Shown: positions 24,890 through 33,026, counted from the first letter of the stretch. The stretch is DNA of 64,000 nt from Sva-07 sp963715285 (GCA_963715285.1 CAVQRU010000043.1:248001-312000); one strand, 5' to 3'. Program-made: numbers and translations. Notes: generated by a model from the letters alone, not told the origin.

Positions 24890-25843
24890 ATGGCCGACGT
24901 CCGTGACGTCATCATCATCGGTTCGGGCCCGGCCGGGCTCACCGCGGCGGTGTACACCGCCCGCGCGAACCTGTCGCCCCTGCTCATCGAGGGTGAACCC
25001 TCCAGCACGAGTGATCAGCCCGGCGGTCAACTCATGCTCACCACCGAGGTCGAGAACTTCCCCGGGTTCCCCGACGGGATCATGGGGCCCGAACTGATGG
25101 CCAACATGCGCGCACAGGCCGTCCGCTTCGGCACCGAGATCCTCACCGAGAAGGTGACCGAGGTCGACTTCTCCCAGCGCCCGTTCCGGGTGTGGGTCCG
25201 CGACGACGAGTACCTCGCCAACTCCGTGATCGTGAGCACCGGTGCTCAATCGCTGATGCTGGGACTCGACGCCGAGCGTCGACTCATCGGCCACGGACTC
25301 TCCACCTGTGCCACCTGCGACGGGTTCTTCTTCCGTGGTCACGAGATCGCGGTCGTCGGCGGTGGCGACTCCGCCATCGAAGAAGCGACGTTCCTCACCA
25401 AGTTCGCCGACAAGGTCACGATCATCCATCGTCGCGACGAGCTCCGGGCGTCGAAGATCATGCAGGACCGGGCGTTCGCCAACCCGAAGATCGAGTTCCT
25501 CTGGAACTCCCGGGTCACCGACATCTTCGGCGACACGAGTGTCACCGGTGTCGAAGTCACCAACACCCTCGACGGCAGCGTGTCGACGCTCACCGTCACC
25601 GGCCTGTTCGTGGCGATCGGGCACCGGCCGAACACCGATCTGTTCGTCGGCAAGCTCGACATGGACCCTGCGACCGGCTACCTGGTGACCCGCCACGACT
25701 CGTCCCACACCGACGTGGAGGGCGTCTTCGCCTGCGGCGACGTGCAGGACGACGTGTATCGCCAGGCCATCACCGCCGCCGGGTCGGGCTGCATGGCCGC
25801 CATCGACGCCGAGCGCTGGCTCGAGGCGAACGTCCATCACTGA
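24890..25843 (+). CDS. trxB: thioredoxin reductase
   Basis: 317-residue low-molecular-weight thioredoxin-disulfide reductase. FAD site: VIIIGSGPAGLTAAVYTARA. The redox pair is CATC at residues 140-143. NADPH site: VVGGGDSAIEEATFL followed by HRRDELRA. The C-terminal FAD motif GVFACGDVQDDVYRQ is present. AAGGAG precedes the ATG. It reduces the thioredoxin encoded 105 nt downstream; the sigma/anti-sigma/trxB/trxA order is that of the oxidative-stress SigM locus of mycobacteria. Confidence 0.95.
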   Translation: MADVRDVIIIGSGPAGLTAAVYTARANLSPLLIEGEPSSTSDQPGGQLMLTTEVENFPGFPDGIMGPELMANMRAQAVRFGTEILTEKVTEVDFSQRPFRVWVRDDEYLANSVIVSTGAQSLMLGLDAERRLIGHGLSTCATCDGFFFRGHEIAVVGGGDSAIEEATFLTKFADKVTIIHRRDELRASKIMQDRAFANPKIEFLWNSRVTDIFGDTSVTGVEVTNTLDGSVSTLTVTGLFVAIGHRPNTDLFVGKLDMDPATGYLVTRHDSSHTDVEGVFACGDVQDDVYRQAITAAGSGCMAAIDAERWLEANVHH

Positions 25844-25948
25844 CGCACCGTCCACTCCGGGAATGTTCCGTGCAACGTCACGGTTGACGAGCACGCGCCG
25901 TTCGTCGAGATCGGCGACGACTCCACGCCCTGCGAAAGGAACTTCCCC

Positions 25949-26287
25949 ATGGCCAACGGCATTGTGAACCTGTCCACCAACACCTTCGACGAGACCGTGA
26001 TCGGCTCGGACAAGCCGGTCGTGGTGGACTTCTGGGCGGAATGGTGCGGTCCGTGCAAGCAGATCGCACCGATCCTCGAGGAGATCGCCGGCGAGCATGG
26101 CAACGACGTGACCGTCGCCAAGCTGAACGTCGACGACAATCCCGATCTCGCCATGCGGTACAACGTGATGAGCATTCCGACGCTGCTGGTCTTCTCCGGC
26201 GGCGAGGTCTCCAAGCGCCTCGTGGGTGCGAAGAGCAAGGGTGCCCTGCTCCAGGAGCTCGACGAATTCCTCACGACCTCAGCCTGA
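25949..26287 (+). CDS. trxA: thioredoxin
   Basis: 112 residues with the WCGPC active site at 32-36, the buried Asp27 (VVVDFWAEWCGPCK) and the cis-Pro loop MSIPTLLVF. GAAAGGAA precedes the ATG. It is the electron donor for reductases such as ribonucleotide reductase, recycled by the upstream TrxB. Its TGA overlaps the CTG proposed as start of the next gene. Confidence 0.96.
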   Translation: MANGIVNLSTNTFDETVIGSDKPVVVDFWAEWCGPCKQIAPILEEIAGEHGNDVTVAKLNVDDNPDLAMRYNVMSIPTLLVFSGGEVSKRLVGAKSKGALLQELDEFLTTSA

Positions 26288-27282
26288 CGAATCTGCTCCC
26301 GCTGACGCTCGGTCAGCGAGGTGACGCAGTTCGAGACCTCCAACGGCGCCTTGCCGCGGCCGGGTTCACCACGGTCGGTGATGAACCCGGGGTGTTCGGC
26401 GCGTCCACACAGCAGGTCCTGAGTGCGTTCCAGCAGCAGCGCGGGCTGCACGCCAGTGGCGCCTGCGACGAGCCGACCTGGCTCGCACTGGTCGAAGCCG
26501 GATGGAGCCTCGGCGATCGGCTGCTGCTGCTCGGAGCGCCGCAACTGCGGGGCGACGACGTCGCCCAGTTGCAGGCAGCGTTGAATCATCTCGGCTTCGA
26601 CTGCGGACGGCCCGACGGCATCATGGGCCCGGCGACCGCCCGGGCGTTGGAGGACTTCCAACGGAATTCGGGACTCACCGCTGACGGGGTGTGCGGCGTC
26701 CACACCGTGCGGATGCTCGAGCTGGTCAGCCGTCAGAGCGGATCCGGTCCCGGCGTCGCCGTGGTGCGCGAGAGCGAGTCGATGGCCACCCACGCCTCGT
26801 TGCGCACGCTGCGGGTGGTGATCGGACAGTTCGGCGGTCTCAGCTCGATCAGCCGGTCGCTCTCGCGCGCCCTGCGCGACGGGGGCGCAACGGTGATGTC
26901 GACCGACGAGTACGACGCCGGTTCACAGGCGGCCGCTGCGAATCGCTTCGGGGCGTCCGCCTACATCGGTTTCGAGGCCCGATCGGATGTACGTTCGATG
27001 ATCTGCTACTTCGCCGTACCCACGTTCGAGTCGGTGGGCGGGAGGACGCTCGCCTCGCGTGCTGTGGACGAACTCCGTCCGGTGCTCGCTGCGCCGCCCG
27101 AGCTCCACGGCATGCGGCTCCCGGTGCTGCGCGAGACCAGGATGCCGGCCGTGCTGTGCTCGCTCGGGCCGGTACGCGCCGTGGTCGATGCAACCGACGA
27201 GATCACCGAGCGACTGGTCGCCGCGATCGACGCATGGGCCACCTCGCCGATGACGGACCGCCACCCACCACAGCGCCCGTGA
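26284..27282 (+). CDS. CwlM-like peptidoglycan-binding / amidase-fold protein, probable CTG start
   Basis: 332 residues if read from CTG 26284. Two peptidoglycan-binding repeats are visible: LGQRGDAVRDLQRRLAAAGF with VFGASTQQVLSAFQQQRGL, and LRGDDVAQLQAALNHLGFDC with GIMGPATARALEDFQRNSGL. The C-terminal part has the Amidase_3 layout but lacks the zinc residues expected in an active amidase, as in mycobacterial CwlM, a regulator of peptidoglycan precursor synthesis found at the same place after trxA. The frame holds no ATG, GTG or TTG before GTG 26391, which would cut the first repeat. CTG 26284 overlaps the trxA stop as CTGA, favouring termination-reinitiation. Confidence 0.78.
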   Translation: MTNLLPLTLGQRGDAVRDLQRRLAAAGFTTVGDEPGVFGASTQQVLSAFQQQRGLHASGACDEPTWLALVEAGWSLGDRLLLLGAPQLRGDDVAQLQAALNHLGFDCGRPDGIMGPATARALEDFQRNSGLTADGVCGVHTVRMLELVSRQSGSGPGVAVVRESESMATHASLRTLRVVIGQFGGLSSISRSLSRALRDGGATVMSTDEYDAGSQAAAANRFGASAYIGFEARSDVRSMICYFAVPTFESVGGRTLASRAVDELRPVLAAPPELHGMRLPVLRETRMPAVLCSLGPVRAVVDATDEITERLVAAIDAWATSPMTDRHPPQRP

Positions 27283-27296
27283 CCTCGATCGACGGT

Positions 27297-27325
27297 TTGT
27301 CCACAGCCTTGCGCACAGGCTGTGG
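27297..27325. terminator. hairpin between convergent cwlM-like gene and parB, with a DnaA box
   Basis: CCACAGCCT (27301-27309), a 7-nt loop and AGGCTGTGG (27317-27325) form a 9-bp hairpin 18 nt after the plus-strand stop. The left part overlaps TTGTCCACA (27297-27305), an exact DnaA box. No U-tract follows, so terminator function is tentative. The rest of the 220-bp gap shows nothing else. Confidence 0.4.
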
Positions 27326-27502
27326 GTTCGTCTCGACCACACGTTGAAACACGACCACCCAGTGTGGGTGAACGGTGATGAACAGGGTCTGGACGTGACG
27401 CTGCGTGCTCGTCCTGGCATGACGTCGACGATCACGCGCGACCTGAGGATGAGGGGGGTGCAGTGGGAATCGAAGGTTGCGATCCTCACCGCCCCCGCTG
27501 CC

Positions 27503-28432
27503 TCAGCCGGCGATCACACGATAGATCCGCTCGAGGTCCTCGAGGTCGGCGAACTCGATCGTGACGCGACCCTTCTTTGCCGACATCTGCACGTTGACGC
27601 GTGTCTCGAGCTGCTCGGCGAGGAGCCGCTCCAACTCCAACAGGCCGGGGGGCCGGAGCTTCGTCGCCGGGGTGAGCCCGGCACCATCGATGGTCCCGGT
27701 GCTCGGCGATGGGCCAGGATCCGGTGCCTCATCGTCTTCGGCACCCTCGGTCAGTCGACGTACGGTGTCCTCCACCATCCGCACCGACCATCCCCCGGCG
27801 GCCGCTTCTCGGGCAAGGGTCTCCTGGCGACCGCGGTCGGGCGTGCCGAGCAATGCTCGCGCGTGCCCGGCCGACAGTTGACCATCGGCCAGCAGCCGTT
27901 GAACCGCCGGAGGGAGACCGAGGAGCCGCAAGCTGTTCGTGATCGCCGAGCGACTCTTGCCGACGCGAGCGGAGACCTGATCATGTGTGAGACCGAAGTC
28001 GTCGATCAGTTGTTGGTACGCCGCGGCCTCCTCCAGCGCAGTGAGATCCTGGCGATGGAGGTTCTCCACCAACGCCTGCTCGACCGACGTCGCGTCGTCG
28101 GTGGTTCGCACCACGGCCGGGACGGTCGCCAGACCGGCACGTTGGGCCGCCCGCCACCGTCGTTCACCGGCGATCAACTCGAAGCCGTCGTCGCCGGTGG
28201 GTCGCACGAGGATCGGCTGCAGCACGCCCATCTCGGCGATCGACGCCGTCAGTTCGCTGAGGCTCTCCTCGTCGAAGTGCACCCGCGGCTGATTCGGGTT
28301 GGGCACGATGTCGGCGACGGCGATGTCGACCAGCACGGCAGCGCGTTCGGGGCCGCCGGTGTCGGTGTCTGGTCGCTCCGCCGTCGGGATGATGGAACTC
28401 AAGCCCTTGCCGAGACCACTAGATCGAGCCAT
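27503..28432 (-). CDS. parB: chromosome partitioning protein ParB
   Basis: 309 residues. N-terminal SSGLGKGLSSIIP, the CTPase/ParB box NPNQPRVHFDEESLSELTAS and GFELIAGERRWRAAQRAGL (with the GERRWR CTP motif), HRQDLTALEEAAAYQQLI, then a helix-turn-helix for parS and a C-terminal dimerisation region (KKGRVTIEFADLEDLERIYR). It binds the two parS sites at 29.4 kb and spreads as a CTP-dependent clamp to segregate the origin. Its start overlaps parA by 14 nt. Confidence 0.95.
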   Translation of the reverse strand: MARSSGLGKGLSSIIPTAERPDTDTGGPERAAVLVDIAVADIVPNPNQPRVHFDEESLSELTASIAEMGVLQPILVRPTGDDGFELIAGERRWRAAQRAGLATVPAVVRTTDDATSVEQALVENLHRQDLTALEEAAAYQQLIDDFGLTHDQVSARVGKSRSAITNSLRLLGLPPAVQRLLADGQLSAGHARALLGTPDRGRQETLAREAAAGGWSVRMVEDTVRRLTEGAEDDEAPDPGPSPSTGTIDGAGLTPATKLRPPGLLELERLLAEQLETRVNVQMSAKKGRVTIEFADLEDLERIYRVIAG

Positions 28433-29273
28433 GGTGAACCTCCCGTGCGGCGTCGCGGTACGCGATGGCGCCGCGCGACGTCGGATCGAACGTGGTGATC
28501 GGCTGCCCGAACGAGGGGGCCTCGGACAATCGGACGGACCGGGGAATGACGGACTTGAGGACCTTGTCGCCGAAGTGTTCGCGGACCTCGCTGACCACCT
28601 GGCCGGACAGCTTCGTACGCGCGTCGTACATCACGCACAGAATCGTACTGAGGTCGAGCGTGGGGTTGAGGTTGCGCTTGACCAGATCGACGTTGCGCAA
28701 CAACTGGCCGAGGCCCTCCAGCGCGTAGTACTCGCACTGGATCGGCACCAGCACCTCGCTGGCGGCGGCCAGACCGTTGACCGTCAGCAGCCCGAGCGAC
28801 GGGGGACAGTCGATCAACACGTAGTCGTAGTCGGAGATGACGGCATCGATCGCCCGCTTCAGCCGTTGTTCTCGGCTGAATGCCGGGACCAACTCGATCT
28901 CGGCGCCGGCGAGGTCGAGTGAGGCAGGGGCGACGAAGAGGTTCCTGACGTCGGTGGGCTCGACCACGTTCTCCAGCGGTTCTTCATGCATGAGCACGTG
29001 GTACATCGAGTGTTCCAAGCCGCGGTTCTCGATGCCGAGTCCGGTCGAGGCGTTGCCCTGGGGGTCGAGATCGATGATCAGCGTCCGGAGACCCATGTCG
29101 GCCAGCGCCGCACCGAGATTGACGGTGGTCGTCGTCTTGCCGACACCTCCCTTCTGGTTGGCGAGCGCCATCACCCGGGGAAGGGGGTGCCGTTCTCGTT
29201 GGGCCGAGACGGCGGCGGCGGGTGCGGCGGCAGATTCGGGGGAAACGGACGCCGAGGCGTCATGATCCGACAC
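28419..29273 (-). CDS. parA: chromosome partitioning ATPase ParA
   Basis: 284 residues. The deviant Walker A is NQKGGVGKTTTTVNLG, followed by LIIDLDPQGNASTGLG and YVLIDCPPSLGLLTVNGL (Walker B), as in chromosomal ParA/Soj. A short Ala/Ser-rich N-terminus precedes it. GTG 29273 is chosen because CTGGAG lies 5-6 nt upstream; the longer frame to 29342 would run toward the parS region. It forms an operon with parB and, further upstream, rsmG, jag and yidC on the same strand. Confidence 0.94.
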   Translation of the reverse strand: MSDHDASASVSPESAAAPAAAVSAQRERHPLPRVMALANQKGGVGKTTTTVNLGAALADMGLRTLIIDLDPQGNASTGLGIENRGLEHSMYHVLMHEEPLENVVEPTDVRNLFVAPASLDLAGAEIELVPAFSREQRLKRAIDAVISDYDYVLIDCPPSLGLLTVNGLAAASEVLVPIQCEYYALEGLGQLLRNVDLVKRNLNPTLDLSTILCVMYDARTKLSGQVVSEVREHFGDKVLKSVIPRSVRLSEAPSFGQPITTFDPTSRGAIAYRDAAREVHHGSI

Positions 29274-29372
29274 GGAGACTCCAGTACGAACGGGGGACAG
29301 GATGCACGATCCTGCCAGCGGGATGTGCACACTCTGCCGCACTCACCGCGCGGATACAAGCATTTCGGCCGG

Positions 29373-29388
29373 TGTTCCACGTGAAACA
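29373..29388. promoter_or_regulatory. parS site 1
   Basis: TGTTCCACGTGAAACA matches the bacterial parS consensus TGTTTCACGTGAAACA at 15 of 16 positions. It lies between rsmG and parA, about 4 kb from dnaA, where ParB loading sites are expected. Confidence 0.9.
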
Positions 29389-29419
29389 TGTCGCCGGCCT
29401 CCGGTGTCACCGGTCGGAA

Positions 29420-29435
29420 TGTTCCACGTGAAACA
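29420..29435. promoter_or_regulatory. parS site 2
   Basis: A second copy, identical to site 1 including its one deviation from consensus, 47 bp away and 15 bp before the rsmG stop codon. Confidence 0.9.
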
Positions 29436-29450
29436 CTCCGGCGGTCACCT

Positions 29451-30029
29451 TCAGCCGGCGGGAGACGCGGAGGACGGCGAGGTGGGCGGCGCCGCCCGGA
29501 GCATCACGACCTGACGCGTGGACGGTGTCCGCGGGAGTCGTACCAGGTGGTGCGCTTCGAGCCAGGGTGGATCCCAGCGATCGCCGGCCGGCGGTTCACT
29601 GATGATCACGAGCCCACCGGGGACCACGAGTCCAGCACCGTAGCGCACGGTCACCTCGGGTGGTCCGAAGCCACGGGCGACGGCCGCATCGAAACGGTGC
29701 GGGTGCTCGGCGACGAACCGAGCAGCGTCGGCGGCAACGACGGTCACACGCTCGTGCCAGCCGAGCCGTCGGACCATGCGCTCGAGGAAGTCGGTGCGTT
29801 TCGTGCGTCGGTCCAGCAACGTCACCTGGAGTTCCGGGCGATCCCGGGCGATCACCAACCCGGGCACGCCGCCGCCCGACCCCAGATCGACGACCGACGT
29901 CGCAGACGCCGGAATCGCCGCGACGAACCCCTGCGCGTGTTCGATCACCTCGGCGATCGGTCGCGGACCGAGGAATCCGAGTCGCTGGGAGTCCCTCAGC
30001 ACCGACACCAGGTCGGCGGGCGCAGTCAT
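29451..30029 (-). CDS. rsmG: 16S rRNA (guanine-N7)-methyltransferase RsmG
   Basis: 192 residues. SAM-binding motif VVDLGSGGGVPGLVIARDRP, then TLLDRRTKRTDFLERMVRRL and the RsmG-specific VVAADAARFVAEH and DAAVARGFGPPE. It methylates G527 of 16S rRNA (E. coli numbering). The N-terminus (DSQRLGFLGPRPIAEVIEHA) carries the conserved GFLGPR of actinobacterial homologues. It occupies its classical place between jag and parA. Confidence 0.93.
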   Translation of the reverse strand: MTAPADLVSVLRDSQRLGFLGPRPIAEVIEHAQGFVAAIPASATSVVDLGSGGGVPGLVIARDRPELQVTLLDRRTKRTDFLERMVRRLGWHERVTVVAADAARFVAEHPHRFDAAVARGFGPPEVTVRYGAGLVVPGGLVIISEPPAGDRWDPPWLEAHHLVRLPRTPSTRQVVMLRAAPPTSPSSASPAG

Positions 30030-30118
30030 GGCTGGTCGGTACCGTCCGGGTCTCGGGGGTGGAGTGTCCGAGGTGTCGGCGTCGGGGCCTCGATGAACTC
30101 GGCGTGCCCCGGGCCGGA

Positions 30119-31036
30119 TCAGGCCGGCTCGACGATGATGCGGCGATCGGGGTCGTCGCCGACCGAACGGCTGCTCACGCCGTCTTCGTCGTTGAGCACG
30201 TCGTGAACGACCTTGCGGTCCGCCGAGGTCATCGGTTCCAACGACCGGGCCGTGCCCGATGCGCGCACCTGTTCGGCGACGTCGCGCGCGAATGCGGACA
30301 GCGCGGCCTCACGGCGTTCGCGGTAGCCGGCAACGTCGACGCGCAACCGGGTTTCGTGATCACCGAGGCGGCGCTGTGCGGCGACGCGGGCCAGATCCTG
30401 GACGGCGTTGAGTGTGCGACCACCGGGGCCGACGAGCAGGCCCAGCTCCGATCCGGTCACGGTGACATCGAGTTCGATGCCGTCGACGCGGACGTCGACG
30501 GTGCCGACAGCGCCGAATGCGCTGGTCAGACCTTCCATGAAGGTGACGGCCGCGGCGCCGACCTCCTCCGGGGTGACCGTGGATTCGGGGCGATCGTCGT
30601 TGCTCATCGTGGACTCCTGGGTCGTATCGGTACTGGTGTCGGTCTTCTTCGTCGTCGCGCGTCGCTTGGCGCCGGTGCTGCTGGTCCGTTCGTCGCCGTC
30701 GTCACTCGTGTCGGTGGTGGCGGCCTTCGACGTCGACCGTCGTGCCGGTGCGGCGTCCTCGGCAGGCGCTGTCGTCGTGTCGGTCGGCTGTTCCGTGACC
30801 GTGGCGCTCGAGGTGCTCCCGTTGCGCTTCGAGCGTCGCCGCTCCTGCTTGGGGCGGACCTGGGCCGGGCGCACCCGCGCCCGCAGACGTGCTTCGCCGC
30901 GCACTCGACCGAACAGGCCCGGACGAGGTTCTTCGATCACGTCGAACTCGGCCTCGTCGGCAGCGACGCCGAGTTGGTCGAGGGCGGCCTCACGGGCGGC
31001 CTCCAGGGTCTTCGCGGTGGTTTCTACCCACTCCAT
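30119..31036 (-). CDS. jag: RNA-binding protein Jag/KhpB (EloR)
   Basis: 305 residues. The Jag_N domain (WVETTAKTLEAAREAALDQL through EEPRPGLFGRVRGEARLRAR) is followed by an unusually long linker, about residues 60-155, rich in Thr/Ser/Lys/Asp. The KH domain has GSELGLLVGPGGRTLNAVQD, and the R3H domain MTSADRKVVHDVLND. It binds RNA and in Gram-positive bacteria links to cell elongation and division. It lies directly downstream of yidC, as in most bacteria. Confidence 0.92.
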   Translation of the reverse strand: MEWVETTAKTLEAAREAALDQLGVAADEAEFDVIEEPRPGLFGRVRGEARLRARVRPAQVRPKQERRRSKRNGSTSSATVTEQPTDTTTAPAEDAAPARRSTSKAATTDTSDDGDERTSSTGAKRRATTKKTDTSTDTTQESTMSNDDRPESTVTPEEVGAAAVTFMEGLTSAFGAVGTVDVRVDGIELDVTVTGSELGLLVGPGGRTLNAVQDLARVAAQRRLGDHETRLRVDVAGYRERREAALSAFARDVAEQVRASGTARSLEPMTSADRKVVHDVLNDEDGVSSRSVGDDPDRRIIVEPA

Positions 31037-31090
31037 GGCTACTTCACTTTCTGCTTTCGAGCCCGACGAACGACGCCGGGGAGACGATCA

Positions 31091-32239
31091 TCACGTCGGC
31101 TTCTTGGTCGACTTCGGCCGTGACTGCTTGGCGGCTTTGGCTGCTTTCGCCTTGTCGGCCTGCGCCTGCTGGCGCGACGGCGTGGGTCGGCCCTTGGCAC
31201 TGGCCGAGGGCGTCGGGCGGTTCTTCGGCGGCGTCACCCGTTTGCTGGTGACGTCCTTGCTCTTCGCATCGACGGGCTTGGACGTCGACGAGTCGTTCTT
31301 GGCCGGCTTCGCAGGCTTCTTGTCGGCCTTGGGGCCGGCCAGATCCCGTTTCGCCTGCGCGAAGATGCCACCGCCGCCGTCCGGGTTCTTCTTCGCTTCC
31401 TCACGCGCTGCCTCGCCCGCGCGTTGTGCCTGGCGACCCAACGACTCGTCGTGACCGTAGAACGCCCGGGTGATGTAGGCCTGCTGAGCGATACGCAGCA
31501 GTGTCTGGAAGATGTAGTAGACGACGAGCGCGGCCAGGAAGAAGATCTGGAAGATCGCGAAGAACACCGGCAGGTACTGCATCAGCTTCTGCTGGCCGGC
31601 CGACATCGTGGGGCTGATCGAGGCGCGAGCCGCCACCATGCGCTGCTGGACGAAGTACAGCGCGCCGAGCACCACGACGAGCAGGATGTAGGGCAACGCC
31701 GCGACGAGGCCGTTGGTGACCTCGATGGCGGCCGTCTTCGACAGGTCGAGGCCCATCGACATCATCTCGTGCTTGCCGTACAGGGACTCGTACAGCGACG
31801 AGTCGATCGCCAGATAGCGGGGGATGAAGCCGGGGTCGGCGACCTCGGCGGGCTGATCGAACGCTCCCCAGACGGCCTGGGCAACGGGCAGGGCCGAGCC
31901 GCGCGGTTCGTAGGTGAGGCCCCGCAGCACACGGAACATGATGTAGAACACCGGAGCTTGCGCCAGCAGGGGCAGACACGAGGCCATGGGGTTGACCTTG
32001 TGCTCCTGGTAGAGCTTCATCATCTCTTCGTTGAGCTTCGTGCGATCGTTGCGGTACTCGTTCTGCAACTTGCGCATCTCGGGCGCGAGCCGTTGCATCT
32101 CGAGCATGCCCTTGGTGCTCTTGAGGGTCAGCGGCGTGGTGATCGCCATCACGACGACCGCGATGAGACCGATCGCGATCGTGTAGTTGCTGGTGAAGCC
32201 GTAGAACCACGACAGGAGTGCGGCGGGAATCTCGAACAC
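31091..32239 (-). CDS. yidC: membrane protein insertase YidC/Oxa1
   Basis: 382 residues. Membrane helices include YTIAIGLIAVVVMAITTPLT; the cytoplasmic coiled loop has KLNEEMMKLYQEHKVNPMAS followed by CLPLLAQAPVFYIMFRVL, the YidC/Oxa1 hallmark. Three further hydrophobic segments follow, and it ends with a 100-residue Lys/Pro/Ala-rich cytoplasmic tail (QSRPKSTKKPT) likely to contact ribosomes. The start is GTG 32239, 3 nt after the yidD stop. It inserts and folds inner-membrane proteins with or without SecYEG. Confidence 0.94.
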   Translation of the reverse strand: MFEIPAALLSWFYGFTSNYTIAIGLIAVVVMAITTPLTLKSTKGMLEMQRLAPEMRKLQNEYRNDRTKLNEEMMKLYQEHKVNPMASCLPLLAQAPVFYIMFRVLRGLTYEPRGSALPVAQAVWGAFDQPAEVADPGFIPRYLAIDSSLYESLYGKHEMMSMGLDLSKTAAIEVTNGLVAALPYILLVVVLGALYFVQQRMVAARASISPTMSAGQQKLMQYLPVFFAIFQIFFLAALVVYYIFQTLLRIAQQAYITRAFYGHDESLGRQAQRAGEAAREEAKKNPDGGGGIFAQAKRDLAGPKADKKPAKPAKNDSSTSKPVDAKSKDVTSKRVTPPKNRPTPSASAKGRPTPSRQQAQADKAKAAKAAKQSRPKSTKKPT

Positions 32240-32242
32240 TGC

Positions 32243-32557
32243 TCAGTGCTCCTTCGCGTGGTGGAGATGGTCGGATGCACACGGCTCGGGGACCGGATCG
32301 AACCCTGACGGCCCCAGAGGCCGGCATCGAAGCAGACGGCGGACCGTCAACCAGAGTCCCCGTCGGGTGCCGTGCACCTCGAACGCCTCGTGTGCATAAC
32401 TCGAACAGGTGGGGTAGAAGCGACACGGCGACGGGCGACCCGCGAATGCTCGCTGGTAGGCCTCGATCCACCTGAGGGCTCGTCGCTGGGCCCAGGTCGT
32501 GTCAGGAGTCACCGTGTCAGGAGTCACCGTGTCAGGAGTCATGGTGTCAGGAGTCAT
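32243..32557 (-). CDS. yidD: membrane protein insertion efficiency factor YidD, repeat-extended N-terminus
   Basis: 104 residues. The core RWIEAYQRAFAGRPSPCRFY followed by PTCSSYAHEAFEVHGTRRGL and RRLLRCRPLGPSGFDPVP is typical YidD, with the conserved Cys residues. The first 20 residues are four 5-residue repeats (MTPDT, MTPDT, VTPDT, VTPDT) from a 15-bp DNA tandem array, absent from the family core. ATG 32557 overlaps the rnpA stop (ATGA); an alternative ATG is at 32542. It assists YidC-dependent insertion. Confidence 0.9.
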   Translation of the reverse strand: MTPDTMTPDTVTPDTVTPDTTWAQRRALRWIEAYQRAFAGRPSPCRFYPTCSSYAHEAFEVHGTRRGLWLTVRRLLRCRPLGPSGFDPVPEPCASDHLHHAKEH

Positions 32558-32560
32558 GGT
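32501..32560. repeat. 15-bp tandem repeat x4 inside the yidD 5' end
   Basis: Two copies of GTCAGGAGTCACCGT, then two of GTCAGGAGTCATGGT. On the coding (minus) strand each unit encodes T-P-D-T-V/M and supplies up to two alternative ATG starts. Length variation by slippage would keep the frame. Confidence 0.85.
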
Positions 32561-32895
32561 GTCGACGGTTCGCCCGTACGAGACCGCACCGAGACGAGCA
32601 GCCGGCCGACGGTGTGGTCGAGTTCTTCGAACGTACGTTCGCAGGCGCGAGCATTGGCGCCGAACAGGTACAGGCCCGGTGGAAGCTCGTGTCGACGCAG
32701 GATCTCGCGGAGTCGCCGTCGGAGCCGATTGCGTTGCACGGCGGAACCGGTGGCGCGACCGATGGCGAACGCCACGCGGGGCGGAACCAGTCGGGAATCG
32801 TTGACGAACGTGCACCAGAGCGGGTCGATCCGCACGCGAGTGCCTTCTCGCCGAAGGCGAACGAAGGCGTCGCGCTCGCGGATCCGATCGATCAA
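32554..32895 (-). CDS. rnpA: ribonuclease P protein component
   Basis: 113 residues from TTG 32895. It contains RIRERDAFVRLRREGTRVRI, VAFAIGRATGSAVQRNRLRR and RLREILRRHELPPGLYLFG; the RNR-type GRATGSAVQRNRLRRRLRE motif is diagnostic. No ATG or GTG sits at the expected start; TTG overlaps the rpmH stop as TTGA. The frame is also open through all of rpmH to 33090, a layout comparable with the overlapping rpmH-rnpA of Thermus, so a longer N-terminus cannot be excluded. It processes the 5' ends of tRNAs with RNase P RNA. Confidence 0.88.
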   Translation of the reverse strand: MIDRIRERDAFVRLRREGTRVRIDPLWCTFVNDSRLVPPRVAFAIGRATGSAVQRNRLRRRLREILRRHELPPGLYLFGANARACERTFEELDHTVGRLLVSVRSRTGEPSTP

Positions 32896-33026
32896 GCCGA
32901 CAGACGGGCGCGGCCCTTGGCGCGACGCGACTTGAGCACGGCACGGCCTGCGCGGGTGCTCATCCGCGCACGGAAACCGTGCTTGCGTGCTCGGCGGCGG
33001 TTGTTGGGTTGAAAGGTACGCTTCAC
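32892..33026 (-). CDS. rpmH: 50S ribosomal protein L34
   Basis: 44 residues: KRTFQPNNRRRARKHGFRAR, then MSTRAGRAVLKSRRAKGRAR and LSA, the complete L34 sequence. It starts at GTG 33026 with GGAGACCGCC just upstream. It is first in the series rpmH-rnpA-yidD-yidC-jag, where the first three genes overlap by 4 nt each. It is divergent from dnaA, as at most bacterial origins. Confidence 0.96.
   Translation of the reverse strand: MKRTFQPNNRRRARKHGFRARMSTRAGRAVLKSRRAKGRARLSA

Noticed and set aside
32501..32560. Short tandem repeats as a CRISPR array
   Set aside because: Units are contiguous 15-mers without spacers and lie within a coding frame; no cas genes. No CRISPR array is seen anywhere in the window.
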